Positions 31,809 to 40,823 of a stretch of DNA of 52,815 bases are shown here, piece after piece. Both the position numbers and the translations under genes were made by a program. Position 1 is the stretch's first letter. Each line of letters begins with the position of its first letter. The stretch is from positions 1-52,815 of the forward strand of contig SVFO01000028.1 of assembly GCA_015056795.1 (NCBI GenBank), given 5' to 3'. Source of the DNA: Lachnospiraceae bacterium. GTDB lineage: Bacteria; Bacillota; Clostridia; Lachnospirales; Lachnospiraceae. The notes beneath the pieces are model-generated. The model had not been told where the DNA came from and searched no databases. It saw only the letters and a program-made list of their open reading frames with translations.

Positions 31809-32894
31809 ATGAATTGTAAGAATTGTAACGCAGTGATGCGAATAGATCAGGAGAGAAAGGTTTTTGTATGTCCTTACTGTGACAGCATTGAGCCCTTCGA
31901 AGGCGTCTCCAAGTCGGAGCTACAGGGAATGCTGCATGATGCCATTCAGGACGTGCGGCAGGAGAGCATGAAGGAGGCCAAGGAGCGGCTGGAAAGAGAA
32001 GCAGTCATGCAGGACGGCCGAAGCTCCGGGAAAAAGGCTTTGGATGTTGTGATCTTGGTCGCACAGATCGTGATGTGTCTCTTTTTCGCTATTTTTATGA
32101 TCGGATTTTTTATTGATTTCGTGGCATTGGGATTTGTATCCATGCTTCAGCTGATCTTGATGATTTCGGCAATGATTTTGAAGGCGAAATATCGTAAGAC
32201 AGGTGTGAAGAAGTGGTTAAAGCTCAAGAATGCTTGCTTGACTGGCGTTTGTATCCTTGTAGTTTTTTGGTTCATGGCATTGATGGCAGGAAGTGGTAGC
32301 TCTTCTGGTGGCAGTCGTGATGCCACATGGCCGACGCAGGGGCTTGGAAGTGAGCTTCCTGTTCCTGAAGGCACGCTGAAATATGCGTATTCGTCAAAGT
32401 CTGATTTCTCAGCAACCGTTAAGGACAGCGACGGAACCGGATTCAAGGCCTTTATTGAGGGCTGTAAGGAGCAGGGCTATGTCATTGACGTGGAATTGGA
32501 TGACGATTATTATCATGCATACAATGAAGCAGATGACGAGCTGACGGTAAGACGCTGGAGCTCATCCAAGGAGTTTAATGTTCAGCTCAATAAAGGGATC
32601 GTTCTGGGAGAGTATCAGTGGCCGAAGGGAGAGCTTGCAGAGTCCATTCCGAAGCTGGAGGCTGAGAAGAGTAGCCTGGTGAAGCTTAGCTCCAATAATG
32701 TTGAAATCTATGTAGGGGATCTCACGCGCCAGCAATTTATTCAGTACGTTATGGATCTTCAGGAAGCAGGATTCGAGGGCTCCTATTATGACAACTCGAA
32801 TCACTACAGCGGCAAGAAGGGGAATATTTCCATTAGTGTAGAATTTAAGAGAGAGCGTCTGGCATACATTGACGTATATGAATCAAGTCACTAG
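31809..32894 (+). CDS. Zinc-ribbon membrane protein of unknown function (DUF6591-like C-terminus)
   Basis: A 361-residue protein. Residues 3-27 form a zinc ribbon (CKNC and CPYC pairs). A charged helical stretch follows (about 35-75), then hydrophobic segments at about 80-125 and 140-162. After a Gly/Ser linker comes an extracytoplasmic domain (about 178-361) that I associate with DUF6591, rich in acidic and aromatic residues. The ribbon is predicted inside and the C-terminal domain outside, which could link an external signal to a cytoplasmic partner. Function unknown. Confidence 0.7.
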   Translation: MNCKNCNAVMRIDQERKVFVCPYCDSIEPFEGVSKSELQGMLHDAIQDVRQESMKEAKERLEREAVMQDGRSSGKKALDVVILVAQIVMCLFFAIFMIGFFIDFVALGFVSMLQLILMISAMILKAKYRKTGVKKWLKLKNACLTGVCILVVFWFMALMAGSGSSSGGSRDATWPTQGLGSELPVPEGTLKYAYSSKSDFSATVKDSDGTGFKAFIEGCKEQGYVIDVELDDDYYHAYNEADDELTVRRWSSSKEFNVQLNKGIVLGEYQWPKGELAESIPKLEAEKSSLVKLSSNNVEIYVGDLTRQQFIQYVMDLQEAGFEGSYYDNSNHYSGKKGNISISVEFKRERLAYIDVYESSH

Positions 32895-32906
32895 AAACAA
32901 AACATT

Positions 32907-32948
32907 ACGCCGCAGGTCATCAATCAAGATAACCTGCGGCGTTTTTTA
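32907..32948. terminator. Intrinsic terminator between convergent genes
   Basis: A perfect 11-bp stem ACGCCGCAGGT/ACCTGCGGCGT with a T-run on the right. It serves the upstream gene. Confidence 0.9.
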
Positions 32949-32979
32949 GTGAGGAAAGAAGCGACTAAACGAAACAAGC

Positions 32980-34140
32980 TTAATTCATGATGTCTTCTTC
33001 AGCATCTGCCAGGGATTTTCGAACGGTGATGCCGTTGACCTCCACGGTGCCGTCGAGGGCAATGACAAGGCACTGTCTGCCATCAATGACGCGAGTTTCG
33101 ATCAGATCCGTGCGCTCGGGCTTTACCTTTACGACAACATCGGGGGTCTTTACCTCAAAGCTTTTCGCATTCATGACATTGTTGACGAACAGGGGTGTGT
33201 CTTCGCCTGCGGCCTCCTCGTAATGCTCCTCAAAGTGAGAGAGCTTCTCATTCGAGACGCCGCTGTCTGCCAAAATGGTCTTAACTTCATTCTTATCCAG
33301 GATCAGAGGGGCAGGATCCTCGCGGAGCTTATGCTCCTCCACCATTTCCGTCAGCTTCTCATGAATATTTTTTACCATTTCCAGATCACAGGTATCCTCC
33401 AGGGTCTCTTCAATGATGGTATGGAAGGTTTCCTTTTGGGAGCCGGCGGAGAGGGGCAGGGGACAGCCTAAGATGGCATCTACAAGACCGTCCTTAAGGT
33501 TTTCGCCGTCCTTTGCATAATAGAGAACGCCGTGCAGGTCCGTTCCGCGGTCGTTAAAGGCAGGGAAGAGAAAGCCCATCTGCGGCATGGAAACCACCCA
33601 GTCGCGAATGCGGTTCTGGAAAGCATTTTCCTCAGGATTGTAGGAAAGGCCGGGCTTGCTGAGCTCTACGGGGCAGATGCAGGCAAGGATGTATTCATAG
33701 ACCTCCTCGGAAGCATCCTCATTCTCCATGCCGTCTGAGGTTCGCTTGGGGACGTCGTAGCTGTCATGGATGAGCAGGATCAGATAATTTCCCACGTATT
33801 CATAGGTCGAGATGACCTGGTCGTAGAATTGATCCAATAATTCGTCGTCCTTGAGGCCGCTCTTGTTTAGGCGATACAGGAATTCCTGTGTGCCGCCGGC
33901 CTCCTCGCTGGCAAGGGGGAATTCCAAATTGATGAGATTCTTTCCGATGGTGCCGGAAAGAGATTTTTTTAGAATTTCAAAGTATTTAAACATTTCCTCC
34001 TCTGGTAGGGCAAGAAAGGCTTGGGAAAACTGAGTCTTTTTATTTTTTTCTCCGTCCACGTAGCAGCCGCAAATACGGTCGATGGAGCATTTCTTGGGAG
34101 AAAAGAGCTTTTTGATTTCCGCAATTTCTTGTTTGATCAT
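32980..34140 (-). CDS. DUF4317 family protein
   Basis: A 386-residue acidic soluble protein that I recognise as DUF4317, common in Clostridia. Its start KQEIAEIKKLF and the segment CSIDRICGCYVDGEKNKK are typical, as is YLILLIHDSYDVPKRT near the middle. No catalytic motif, signal peptide or membrane segment is visible. It is transcribed alone and leftward from a GAGGA site. Function unknown. Confidence 0.8.
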   Translation of the reverse strand: MIKQEIAEIKKLFSPKKCSIDRICGCYVDGEKNKKTQFSQAFLALPEEEMFKYFEILKKSLSGTIGKNLINLEFPLASEEAGGTQEFLYRLNKSGLKDDELLDQFYDQVISTYEYVGNYLILLIHDSYDVPKRTSDGMENEDASEEVYEYILACICPVELSKPGLSYNPEENAFQNRIRDWVVSMPQMGFLFPAFNDRGTDLHGVLYYAKDGENLKDGLVDAILGCPLPLSAGSQKETFHTIIEETLEDTCDLEMVKNIHEKLTEMVEEHKLREDPAPLILDKNEVKTILADSGVSNEKLSHFEEHYEEAAGEDTPLFVNNVMNAKSFEVKTPDVVVKVKPERTDLIETRVIDGRQCLVIALDGTVEVNGITVRKSLADAEEDIMN

Positions 34141-34427
34141 GGTGATATATCCTCGTTTCGTTTCACTTTATGTAATCGCAAGATCAAGAATGCCATGCCG
34201 CGTTATGATCCTGAGTTTTTAGTATAGCGCAAAACAAATTTTTCAACAAGTAAATTTGACTTTATTTTTGCAAAGAAGCGGGAAGCGCGGGAGATAATGA
34301 CGAAATTTCGGGAAACGGGTCATTTTCTGCGACGGAATGCTGTTGAGAAGGTGGGAACAAACCATTACAATGGGGTTTGACGATTGTCTGGAGCGAAAAA
34401 AGTATAAATGCGGAGGTAGATAGCATC
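34141..34427. other. Intergenic region, divergent promoters expected
   Basis: An AT-rich stretch between the divergent DUF4317 and Spo0A-like genes. It holds TTGACG at 34376 and TATAAA at 34402, but the spacer is 20 bases, so I do not call a promoter. GGAGG at 34412-34416 serves the Spo0A-like start. No repeat or clear Spo0A box was found. Confidence 0.4.
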
Positions 34428-34946
34428 ATGGAACAATTGCACGTTACTTCCACAAAAGACAATGAAAAAGTACACAAGCTCTTAAATGATCTTTTTAGTA
34501 CGGACAAGGAATTTCAGATCATGATTACGGTACCGTCGAGGGAAGCGACATCAGGGAAAACAAAGGAAGCAGTGGTGGAGGAAAAGCTGCCATCTGCAAA
34601 GGACTTAGAGCAGGAGGTCACGGCCATGATCCACGAGATTGGCGTGCCGGCACACATCAAGGGGTATCAGTACCTGCGGGAGGCCATCATGATGGCCGTG
34701 AAGGATCCCGTCATGATCAGCTCCATCACGAAGATTTTGTATCCCACCATTGCCAAGCGCTTTCAAACGACGCCCAGCAGGGTGGAAAGGGCGATTCGGC
34801 ATGCCATAGAGGTCGCCTGGAGCAGGGGAAGGACGGAGACGCTTGATTCCATGTTTGGCTATACCATTGACACCAGCAAGGGAAAACCGACCAATTCGGA
34901 ATTCATTGCCCTGATTGCAGACAGGATCAGACTATCTTATAAATGA
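34428..34946 (+). CDS. Spo0A C-terminal-domain protein lacking a complete receiver
   Basis: A 172-residue protein. Residues about 65-172 match the Spo0A DNA-binding domain, including [21 protein letters not shown] (recognition helix). Full Spo0A is about 260 residues with an N-terminal phospho-receiver. Here only the first 35 residues ([20 protein letters not shown] onward) resemble the receiver's start, the usual acidic Asp pair after the first strand is replaced by Thr-Lys-Asp, and the segment with the phospho-Asp is absent. It therefore cannot be controlled by the usual phosphorelay. The frame is open throughout, so it looks like a stable shortened paralog, not a fresh pseudogene. Confidence 0.82.
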   Translation: MEQLHVTSTKDNEKVHKLLNDLFSTDKEFQIMITVPSREATSGKTKEAVVEEKLPSAKDLEQEVTAMIHEIGVPAHIKGYQYLREAIMMAVKDPVMISSITKILYPTIAKRFQTTPSRVERAIRHAIEVAWSRGRTETLDSMFGYTIDTSKGKPTNSEFIALIADRIRLSYK

Positions 34947-35067
34947 TGTCACTTTTTTGTGCACATTGCATAGTTTTTGGGAAAAATAAGGAACCCTCTT
35001 TATTCTTTTTGAGATTTGTAGTATACTGTTTTTGTAGTATAAGTTTTTTTTCGCTGGAGGGTTTCTA

Positions 35068-36513
35068 ATGAAAAAAATATTATTTGCTGCATCAGAGGGT
35101 GTTCCTTTTATCAAGACGGGCGGTCTGGCAGATGTTGTTGGATCCTTGCCGAAATGTATTGATAAGCAATACTTTGACGTCAGGGTAATTCTTCCGAAGT
35201 ATACCTGCATCAAGTATGAGATGAAGGAAAAGATCAGTTTTATCACGAATTTCTACATGGATTTTAATTGGCAGAGCGTGTATGTTGGCATTGAGGAAGC
35301 CACGGTGGATGGCGTTCATTATTACTTTATCGACAATGAGCATTATTTTGGCGGGCCGAAGCCTTACTGCGATGATGCATGCTATGAAATCGAGAAGTTT
35401 GCATTCTTCTCCAAGGCCGTGCTTTCCGCATTGCCGTTGATTGGCTTCCAGCCAGACATTATTCATTGTCATGACTGGCAGACGGGTTTGATTCCCGTAT
35501 ATCTGAAGGAGCGCTTCCGTGGAGACCTGTTCTTCACCAGCATGAAATCCGTCATGACCATCCACAACCTGAAATTCCAGGGAAAGTGGGACGTAAAGAC
35601 GGTACAGTCCATCACGGGACTTCCGGATTATTACTTCACGCCGGATAAGCTTGAGGCTTATAAGGATGCGAACCTGTTAAAGGGCGGCATCGTGTTTGCG
35701 GATGCAGTGACGACCGTGAGCGACACCTATGCGGAGGAGATCAAGACGCAGTTCTATGGTGAGGGACTGGATGGATTACTCCGTGCAAGAAGCAGGGACC
35801 TTCGTGGCATTGTCAACGGCATTGATTATACGGACTTTAATCCGACCACGGATAAGTATATTGTGAAACAGTATGATGCCGTAAACTTCCGCAAGGAGAA
35901 GGTAAAGAATAAGCTGGCCCTGCAGGAGCAGCTTGGCCTGACCAAGGGCGAGAACAAGATGATGATCGGCCTGATCTCGAGATTGACGGATCAGAAGGGT
36001 CTCGACCTTGTATCCTATGTCATGGATGAGCTCTGTCAGGATGACATTCAGTTTGTTGTTTTGGGAACCGGTGAGGACCGCTATGAAAATATGTTCCGTC
36101 ACTTCGACTGGAAATATCAGGATAAGGTGTCAGCGAACATTTATTATTCCGAGGAGCTGTCTCACAGGATTTATGCAGCCAGTGACGCGTTCCTGATGCC
36201 GTCCCTGTTTGAGCCCTGTGGACTGAGCCAGCTCATGAGCCTGCGGTATGGTACCATCCCGATCGTTCGCGAGACGGGCGGTCTGAAGGATACCGTACAG
36301 GCTTACAACGAATATGAGAGTACCGGAACGGGCTTTAGCTTTACGAACTACAATGCCCATGAGATGCTACATACCATCCGCTATGCGGAGCATATCTACT
36401 ACGACAAGAAGAGAGAGTGGAACAAGATGGTGGATCGCGCCATGGCGCAGGACTTCTCTTGGGACGTCTCCGCGAAGAAGTATCAGGAAATGTATGATTG
36501 GCTAATCGGATAA
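35068..36513 (+). CDS. glgA: Glycogen synthase (ADP-glucose type)
   Basis: A 481-residue GT5 glycosyltransferase. The ADP-glucose-binding motif KTGGLADVVGSLPK is near residues 15-28 and the C-terminal family motif EPCGLSQL is near 382-389. It extends alpha-1,4-glucan from ADP-glucose for glycogen storage. Length is normal for GlgA. No other glg gene is adjacent, so it is probably a stand-alone gene here. It starts after GGAGGG. Confidence 0.95.
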   Translation: MKKILFAASEGVPFIKTGGLADVVGSLPKCIDKQYFDVRVILPKYTCIKYEMKEKISFITNFYMDFNWQSVYVGIEEATVDGVHYYFIDNEHYFGGPKPYCDDACYEIEKFAFFSKAVLSALPLIGFQPDIIHCHDWQTGLIPVYLKERFRGDLFFTSMKSVMTIHNLKFQGKWDVKTVQSITGLPDYYFTPDKLEAYKDANLLKGGIVFADAVTTVSDTYAEEIKTQFYGEGLDGLLRARSRDLRGIVNGIDYTDFNPTTDKYIVKQYDAVNFRKEKVKNKLALQEQLGLTKGENKMMIGLISRLTDQKGLDLVSYVMDELCQDDIQFVVLGTGEDRYENMFRHFDWKYQDKVSANIYYSEELSHRIYAASDAFLMPSLFEPCGLSQLMSLRYGTIPIVRETGGLKDTVQAYNEYESTGTGFSFTNYNAHEMLHTIRYAEHIYYDKKREWNKMVDRAMAQDFSWDVSAKKYQEMYDWLIG

Positions 36514-36535
36514 TGGGAATTGGATGACTTGAGAC

Positions 36536-38185
36536 ATGGGAAATCAGAGTAAGACAAAAGACAATTTTCTGGCGCAGGCCGGAATTTTGGCAACGGCGGG
36601 CATTCTTTCCAGAATCATAGGGCTCTTGTATAAGAGCCCTTTGGTAGCCGTCATAGGGGAAACGGGTTTTGGATATTATCATGCGGCATACGGGTTTTAT
36701 ACCATTGTGCTGCTGATTTCCTCCTACAGCATTCCCTCTGCCATATCCAAGCTGATCGCGCCTAAGCTGGCCGTGCGGGAGTATCGCAATGCCCACCGGC
36801 TTTTTTATTGTGCATTGGGATACGTTCTGGTGGTCGGAATGATTGCCGGCCTCTTTTTGTTTTTCTGCGCAGGGTGGTTCGTTGAGGAACAGGCCGTACC
36901 GGTGCTTCGAATGTTTGCGCCGACGATTTTCTTTTATGGCATTCTCGGCGTGCTTCGAGGATATTTTCAGGCACACAGAAGCATGGTGCAGACCTCCTTT
37001 TCGCAGATTTTGGAGCAGATCGCGAATGCCATTGTCAGCATTGGCGGCGCGTGGCTTTTAATCAAGTGGGGAGCTGCGGGAGTGACGGCCGGCGCTGACA
37101 TGGAAGGAAAGCGGGCCGTGCTTGGCGCCATGGGAAGCGCGCTGGGAACGGGGATGGGCGTCCTGGCAGGCCTCATTTTCATGTGGGGAGTGTATCTGCT
37201 GAACAGAAAGATAATTTTGCGGCGCGTTCAAAGGGATCCGCATGAAAGCATGGATTCTTATGGGAGCATGATTCGCATGATTTCCCGGATTGTTACGCCC
37301 TTTATTCTTAGCACGGCGATTTATAACCTGAACTCTACGGTGGTCAGCTATCTCTACACAAAGCTGATTCCGAACCTGAGGGCCCTGGACAGTGATCTTC
37401 ATTATACCAATTATGGAACCTACGGCGTTGCCGTGACGGTATTTAACATCCCCATTGCCTTTGCAACGGCGATGGCCTCCGCCATGATTCCGTCCGTGGC
37501 GCAGGCCTCGGCCTCAGGTGACATTGAAAAGACGAAGGAGAAGATTACCTCCGCGGTCAAGACGACCATGATTATTTCGATTCCCGCCGCCGTCGGACTG
37601 TTCGTGCTGGCAAAACCCATTATCTACATCTTGTTTCCAAGATCGGACGAGGTCGTGACGCTCGCCGCGAAGCTGCTGATGGTTTTGGCGGCCGCCGTCG
37701 TGTTATATGCACTTTCGACCTTGAGCAATTCGATTTTGCAGGGACTTGGGCGCGTGAACATTCCCGTCGTCAATGCAGGAATTGCGCTGACGATTCAGTC
37801 CATTGCCTCCTTCGCACTTCTCATGTACACGGACGTGGATTTGTATGGGTTGGCCATTACAAATACGCTGTACGCGGCAATCATGTGCGTGCTGAATCAG
37901 GTGGCGCTGCGCCGTGTCATCAATTATCGGCAGGAGTGGAAGAAGTCCTTTATTTTGCCAAGCTTGGCATCTCTGGTAATGGGTGTTTCTGCAAAGGGAG
38001 CCTTCCAGCTGCTGGTGCTGGCAACGAAATCACCCCGCATCGCGCTGGCGCCTGCGGTAGCCTTTGGCGTGATTGTGTATTTTGTAGTATTGCTTTCGCT
38101 GAAGACGCTGTCGGAGGAAGAAATAAAGGACCTGCCCAAAGGGCACGTCCTTGTCAAAATTGCGAAGAAGTGTAAGTTGCTTTAA
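36536..38185 (+). CDS. Lipid/polysaccharide flippase, MATE-like SpoVB/MurJ family
   Basis: A 549-residue polytopic membrane protein of the MVF/SpoVB/oligosaccharide flippase superfamily, with about 14 hydrophobic segments. The N-terminus FLAQAGILATAGILSRIIGLLYK is the conserved first helix of SpoVB-like proteins. Members move lipid-linked cell-wall or spore cortex precursors across the membrane. The ribosome site is weak, and it begins 22 bases after glgA, so it may be co-transcribed. Which lipid-linked sugar it flips is not determined. Confidence 0.88.
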   Translation: MGNQSKTKDNFLAQAGILATAGILSRIIGLLYKSPLVAVIGETGFGYYHAAYGFYTIVLLISSYSIPSAISKLIAPKLAVREYRNAHRLFYCALGYVLVVGMIAGLFLFFCAGWFVEEQAVPVLRMFAPTIFFYGILGVLRGYFQAHRSMVQTSFSQILEQIANAIVSIGGAWLLIKWGAAGVTAGADMEGKRAVLGAMGSALGTGMGVLAGLIFMWGVYLLNRKIILRRVQRDPHESMDSYGSMIRMISRIVTPFILSTAIYNLNSTVVSYLYTKLIPNLRALDSDLHYTNYGTYGVAVTVFNIPIAFATAMASAMIPSVAQASASGDIEKTKEKITSAVKTTMIISIPAAVGLFVLAKPIIYILFPRSDEVVTLAAKLLMVLAAAVVLYALSTLSNSILQGLGRVNIPVVNAGIALTIQSIASFALLMYTDVDLYGLAITNTLYAAIMCVLNQVALRRVINYRQEWKKSFILPSLASLVMGVSAKGAFQLLVLATKSPRIALAPAVAFGVIVYFVVLLSLKTLSEEEIKDLPKGHVLVKIAKKCKLL

Positions 38186-38197
38186 TGTCTCGGGGCA

Positions 38198-40048
38198 TCA
38201 AAGCTGTTTGATGTCTGAGATGTCGCTGCTGACTGCCATGGAGAAGTTTGTATAGTAGACTACGAAGCCCGGCTTTGCACCGCTGGGCTTTTTTACGTGC
38301 TTTTTTTGGATGTAGTCGATTTCAACCTTGTCCTGTTCGCGGCCCTTGGAGTAGTAGGCAGCAAGGCGTGCAGCCTCCTCAAAGGTGCGATCAGGGAGCT
38401 CCTTGCCGTCAGTTTTTACGACAACGTGGGAGCCAGGGATTTTCTTTGCATGGAACCACCAGTCATTTCCCGTTGCCAGCTGGAAGGTCAGCTGGTCATT
38501 CTGAAAGTTATTCTTTCCCACATAGATGTCAAAACCGTCGCTGCTGACATAGTGGAAGGGCTTGCTCGTGATCTTTACCTTTTTTGCGGAGCCCTTTCGA
38601 TGAACGTAGCCGCTCTCAATGAGCTCCTCCTTGATCTGCGTCAGGTCCTCCTCCTTTTGGGCAATTTCCAGGGAGGTCGCGATGGATTCCAGATGGTTGA
38701 TCTCAGCCTTGACCTCCTCTGTCAGCGTCGTCAGCGCTTCATAGGTGCGCTTGAGCTTTCCGTAGCGGTCAAAGTACCGCTTGGCATTTTCCTGCGCGGT
38801 GAGCGTGGGATCCAAAGGGATCTGGATAGTCTCATTTGTATAGTAATTCAGGGCTTCCAGGGATTTCGCCCCGGGAGCCGCGCCATAGCCATAGGTATTG
38901 AGGAGCTCGCCGTAAATGCGGTAGGTTTCACGCTTTTCCGTATCCTTCATCTGCTGGAGCTGCCCGTCCAGCTTTTTTACGTTGCGCTCTAAAATCGTTT
39001 GCACGATGCGACGCAAATCAGCAGATCGTTGATGAATGCGTGTCTGTGCATTCTTTTCCGCGTAATAATATTCCAGCAGGGCAGACATGGAAGGAAAGGC
39101 TTCCACGCGGAAGCCGACGGCCTCTGAGGTACCAACCGTGCCATGCAGGGTTGGCATTTTAGCGGCATTCGTACCTGTAACGGAATTGACTGGGGTAGGG
39201 AGATTCCCATTTTCGGCGGAAGTAGCAGGGGCACCGTAGATGGTCAGGGGAATGGCCGCATATTCCTGTGGCTTTTTCCCGTCAAAGGCCACGCAGGGGG
39301 AGAAGGCTCCCGCTTCGATGGTGTCCTTTAAGGTCATCATTGTCTGGTATAGGCGCGCATAGGCAGTGTCATCCATGGCGGCAGTGGGGCGGTCTCCGTC
39401 AACCCCTGCGCGGTGACAAAGCTCCTGCGCCAAAATGGGAGAGATACCCGTAACCGTTCCGTAGAGTGCCTTATAGGCAGGCTGAGGCTTAGACGCCATG
39501 GCCTGCGCAAAATCCTGCTGGGTCATGGTAAACAGATCCAGCTTGTCCTGCGTCCTTGCCACAAAATAGGGCTTTCCGGGAAGAACCTCGCGGACGCTGC
39601 TGACGGCGGCGGAGACGCGCTTAATGCTGTCAAGGATCGTGCCGTCACCATTGACAAAAATAATGTTACTGTGCTTTCCCATGATCTCGATGACGAGCGT
39701 TTTCTGGCAGAGATCACCCATCTCGTCCAAGTGCTCAATGTCAATGCGCAGAATACGCTCGAGGCCAGGCTGCGTCACGCTGGTGATTCTGCCGTTTTGC
39801 AGATGCTTACGAAGAAGCATGCAGAAATTCGGCGCCGTCATGGGACTGGGCTTATTGTCCTCCGTAAAATAGACCAAGGGGAGAGAAGCATCCGCTGAAA
39901 TCAGGAGACGCTTTTGACCGTCATTCGTCTTTAAGGTCAGGAGAAGCTCATCCGCTTCTGGCTGTGCAATTTTATAAAGTCGTGCGCCAACGAGCTCACG
40001 ATGTAATTCATATCTTAAATTTGCAAGAGTAAGGCCATCAAATGCCAT
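38198..40048 (-). CDS. rqcH: Ribosome quality control protein RqcH (NFACT family)
   Basis: A 616-residue NFACT protein. Order: NFACT-N domain (about 1-220, MAFDGLTLANL start), coiled-coil middle (about 340-460) and the NFACT-R domain with GNDWWFHAKKIPGSHVVVK (about 525-543). RqcH binds stalled 50S subunits and adds C-terminal alanine tails. ATG 40048 is preferred because AAGGAGG lies 6 bases upstream; an adjacent GTG is in frame. It lies downstream of an SOS-controlled small gene on the same strand, with about 95 bases between. Confidence 0.92.
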   Translation of the reverse strand: MAFDGLTLANLRYELHRELVGARLYKIAQPEADELLLTLKTNDGQKRLLISADASLPLVYFTEDNKPSPMTAPNFCMLLRKHLQNGRITSVTQPGLERILRIDIEHLDEMGDLCQKTLVIEIMGKHSNIIFVNGDGTILDSIKRVSAAVSSVREVLPGKPYFVARTQDKLDLFTMTQQDFAQAMASKPQPAYKALYGTVTGISPILAQELCHRAGVDGDRPTAAMDDTAYARLYQTMMTLKDTIEAGAFSPCVAFDGKKPQEYAAIPLTIYGAPATSAENGNLPTPVNSVTGTNAAKMPTLHGTVGTSEAVGFRVEAFPSMSALLEYYYAEKNAQTRIHQRSADLRRIVQTILERNVKKLDGQLQQMKDTEKRETYRIYGELLNTYGYGAAPGAKSLEALNYYTNETIQIPLDPTLTAQENAKRYFDRYGKLKRTYEALTTLTEEVKAEINHLESIATSLEIAQKEEDLTQIKEELIESGYVHRKGSAKKVKITSKPFHYVSSDGFDIYVGKNNFQNDQLTFQLATGNDWWFHAKKIPGSHVVVKTDGKELPDRTFEEAARLAAYYSKGREQDKVEIDYIQKKHVKKPSGAKPGFVVYYTNFSMAVSSDISDIKQL

Positions 40049-40143
40049 CACAAACCTCCTTGCCTCAACTTACAGTTCTCTGCGTGAGGGGATAAATGTA
40101 TGATCGTTTTAGGTGTTGCGTTTCTCATTTTACTACTTATGTA

Positions 40144-40422
40144 CTAGGCGCGCAAGTCCCATCTTCCCGTGAAGGTATTGTAGAGAAGGGAGATGCTTTT
40201 TTCCTTCCCGAAAACATGAATCTTGCAATCGAAGCGGCGCAGCACCTTAGTCGCGTTGATCGTGCTGGGCAGGGTCACGGAGGCTTCACCAGGGGCAAGC
40301 TCACGAAAGCTGAGAATTCGATAGACGTGATATTCCCCGTCTTCGTCATCGCATCGGATCTTGATGGGCAAGATGGTGCCGTCAGTCTTATGCTGGCAGA
40401 TGACCTCTATGGGCTTTTCCAT
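40144..40422 (-). CDS. Small conserved protein under an SOS-type promoter
   Basis: A 92-residue soluble protein, with a GGAGGA ribosome site. Its features are an N-terminal EVICQHKTDGTILPIKIR strand pair and a C-terminal aromatic tail FTGRWDLRA. It resembles small proteins that I recall next to Y-family polymerases in Clostridia, but no polymerase is adjacent here. Its promoter at 40645-40673 holds a perfect LexA-type palindrome in the spacer, so I infer DNA-damage induction. Biochemical role unknown. Confidence 0.65.
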   Translation of the reverse strand: MEKPIEVICQHKTDGTILPIKIRCDDEDGEYHVYRILSFRELAPGEASVTLPSTINATKVLRRFDCKIHVFGKEKSISLLYNTFTGRWDLRA

Positions 40423-40446
40423 GGCGCTCCTCCTCTCTAATATAAA

Positions 40447-40632
40447 TAATTAGCTACATTCCACTCGGCTCCGTGACAGCGAAGAATATTTCGCTGCAAG
40501 TTCGGCATCGTAATATTCTTCGGTCGCCTCGTTTCATTCCGCATATAAAATCGCTTCGCGATAATTGGCTACATTCCACTCGGCTCCGTTATAGCGAAGA
40601 ATATTTCGCGGATAAAATCGCTTCGCGATGAT
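40447..40632 (-). repeat. Tandem copies of the dispersed structured repeat
   Basis: Two copies of the repeat also seen before iscS: 40447-40494 (partial) and 40547-40612 (full), plus a third copy of the terminal hairpin ATCGC-TTC-GCGAT at 40617-40629. Between them GAAGAATATT and AATATTCTTC form a large inverted repeat (about 40480-40521). The region is the 5' UTR of the small SOS gene when read leftward. No ORF is supported in it. Confidence 0.8.
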
Positions 40633-40644
40633 GGGTCAGATTTA

Positions 40645-40673
40645 ATTATAGAACATATGTTCTATCTTTTCAA
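40645..40673 (-). promoter_or_regulatory. SOS-regulated promoter with LexA box in the spacer
   Basis: Read leftward: TTGAAA (40673-40668), a 17-base spacer and TATAAT (40650-40645). The spacer holds GAACATATGTTC, the centre of the perfect 18-bp palindrome ATAGAACATATGTTCTAT at 40648-40665. This matches the Gram-positive SOS form GAAC-N4-GTTC; the recA boxes in this same window use the same halves. Confidence 0.82.
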
Positions 40674-40762
40674 GGGTGAAGAAAAAGTTTCCAAGAATTT
40701 CTTAGAATTTGTTTTGGCTATATGTATTTTTTGTGAATACTGCCTTTCGGACAAAGATTTGG

Positions 40763-40791
40763 TTTACCTATGGTGAAAAATATGGTATGTT
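40763..40791 (+). promoter_or_regulatory. Putative promoter of the MoxR operon
   Basis: TTTACC at 40763-40768, 17-base spacer and TATGTT at 40786-40791, 33 bases before the MoxR start. Both hexamers are imperfect. Confidence 0.45.
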
Positions 40792-40823
40792 ATTAGTAGA
40801 AATGCTAGTCGGAGGAAGTTCGC

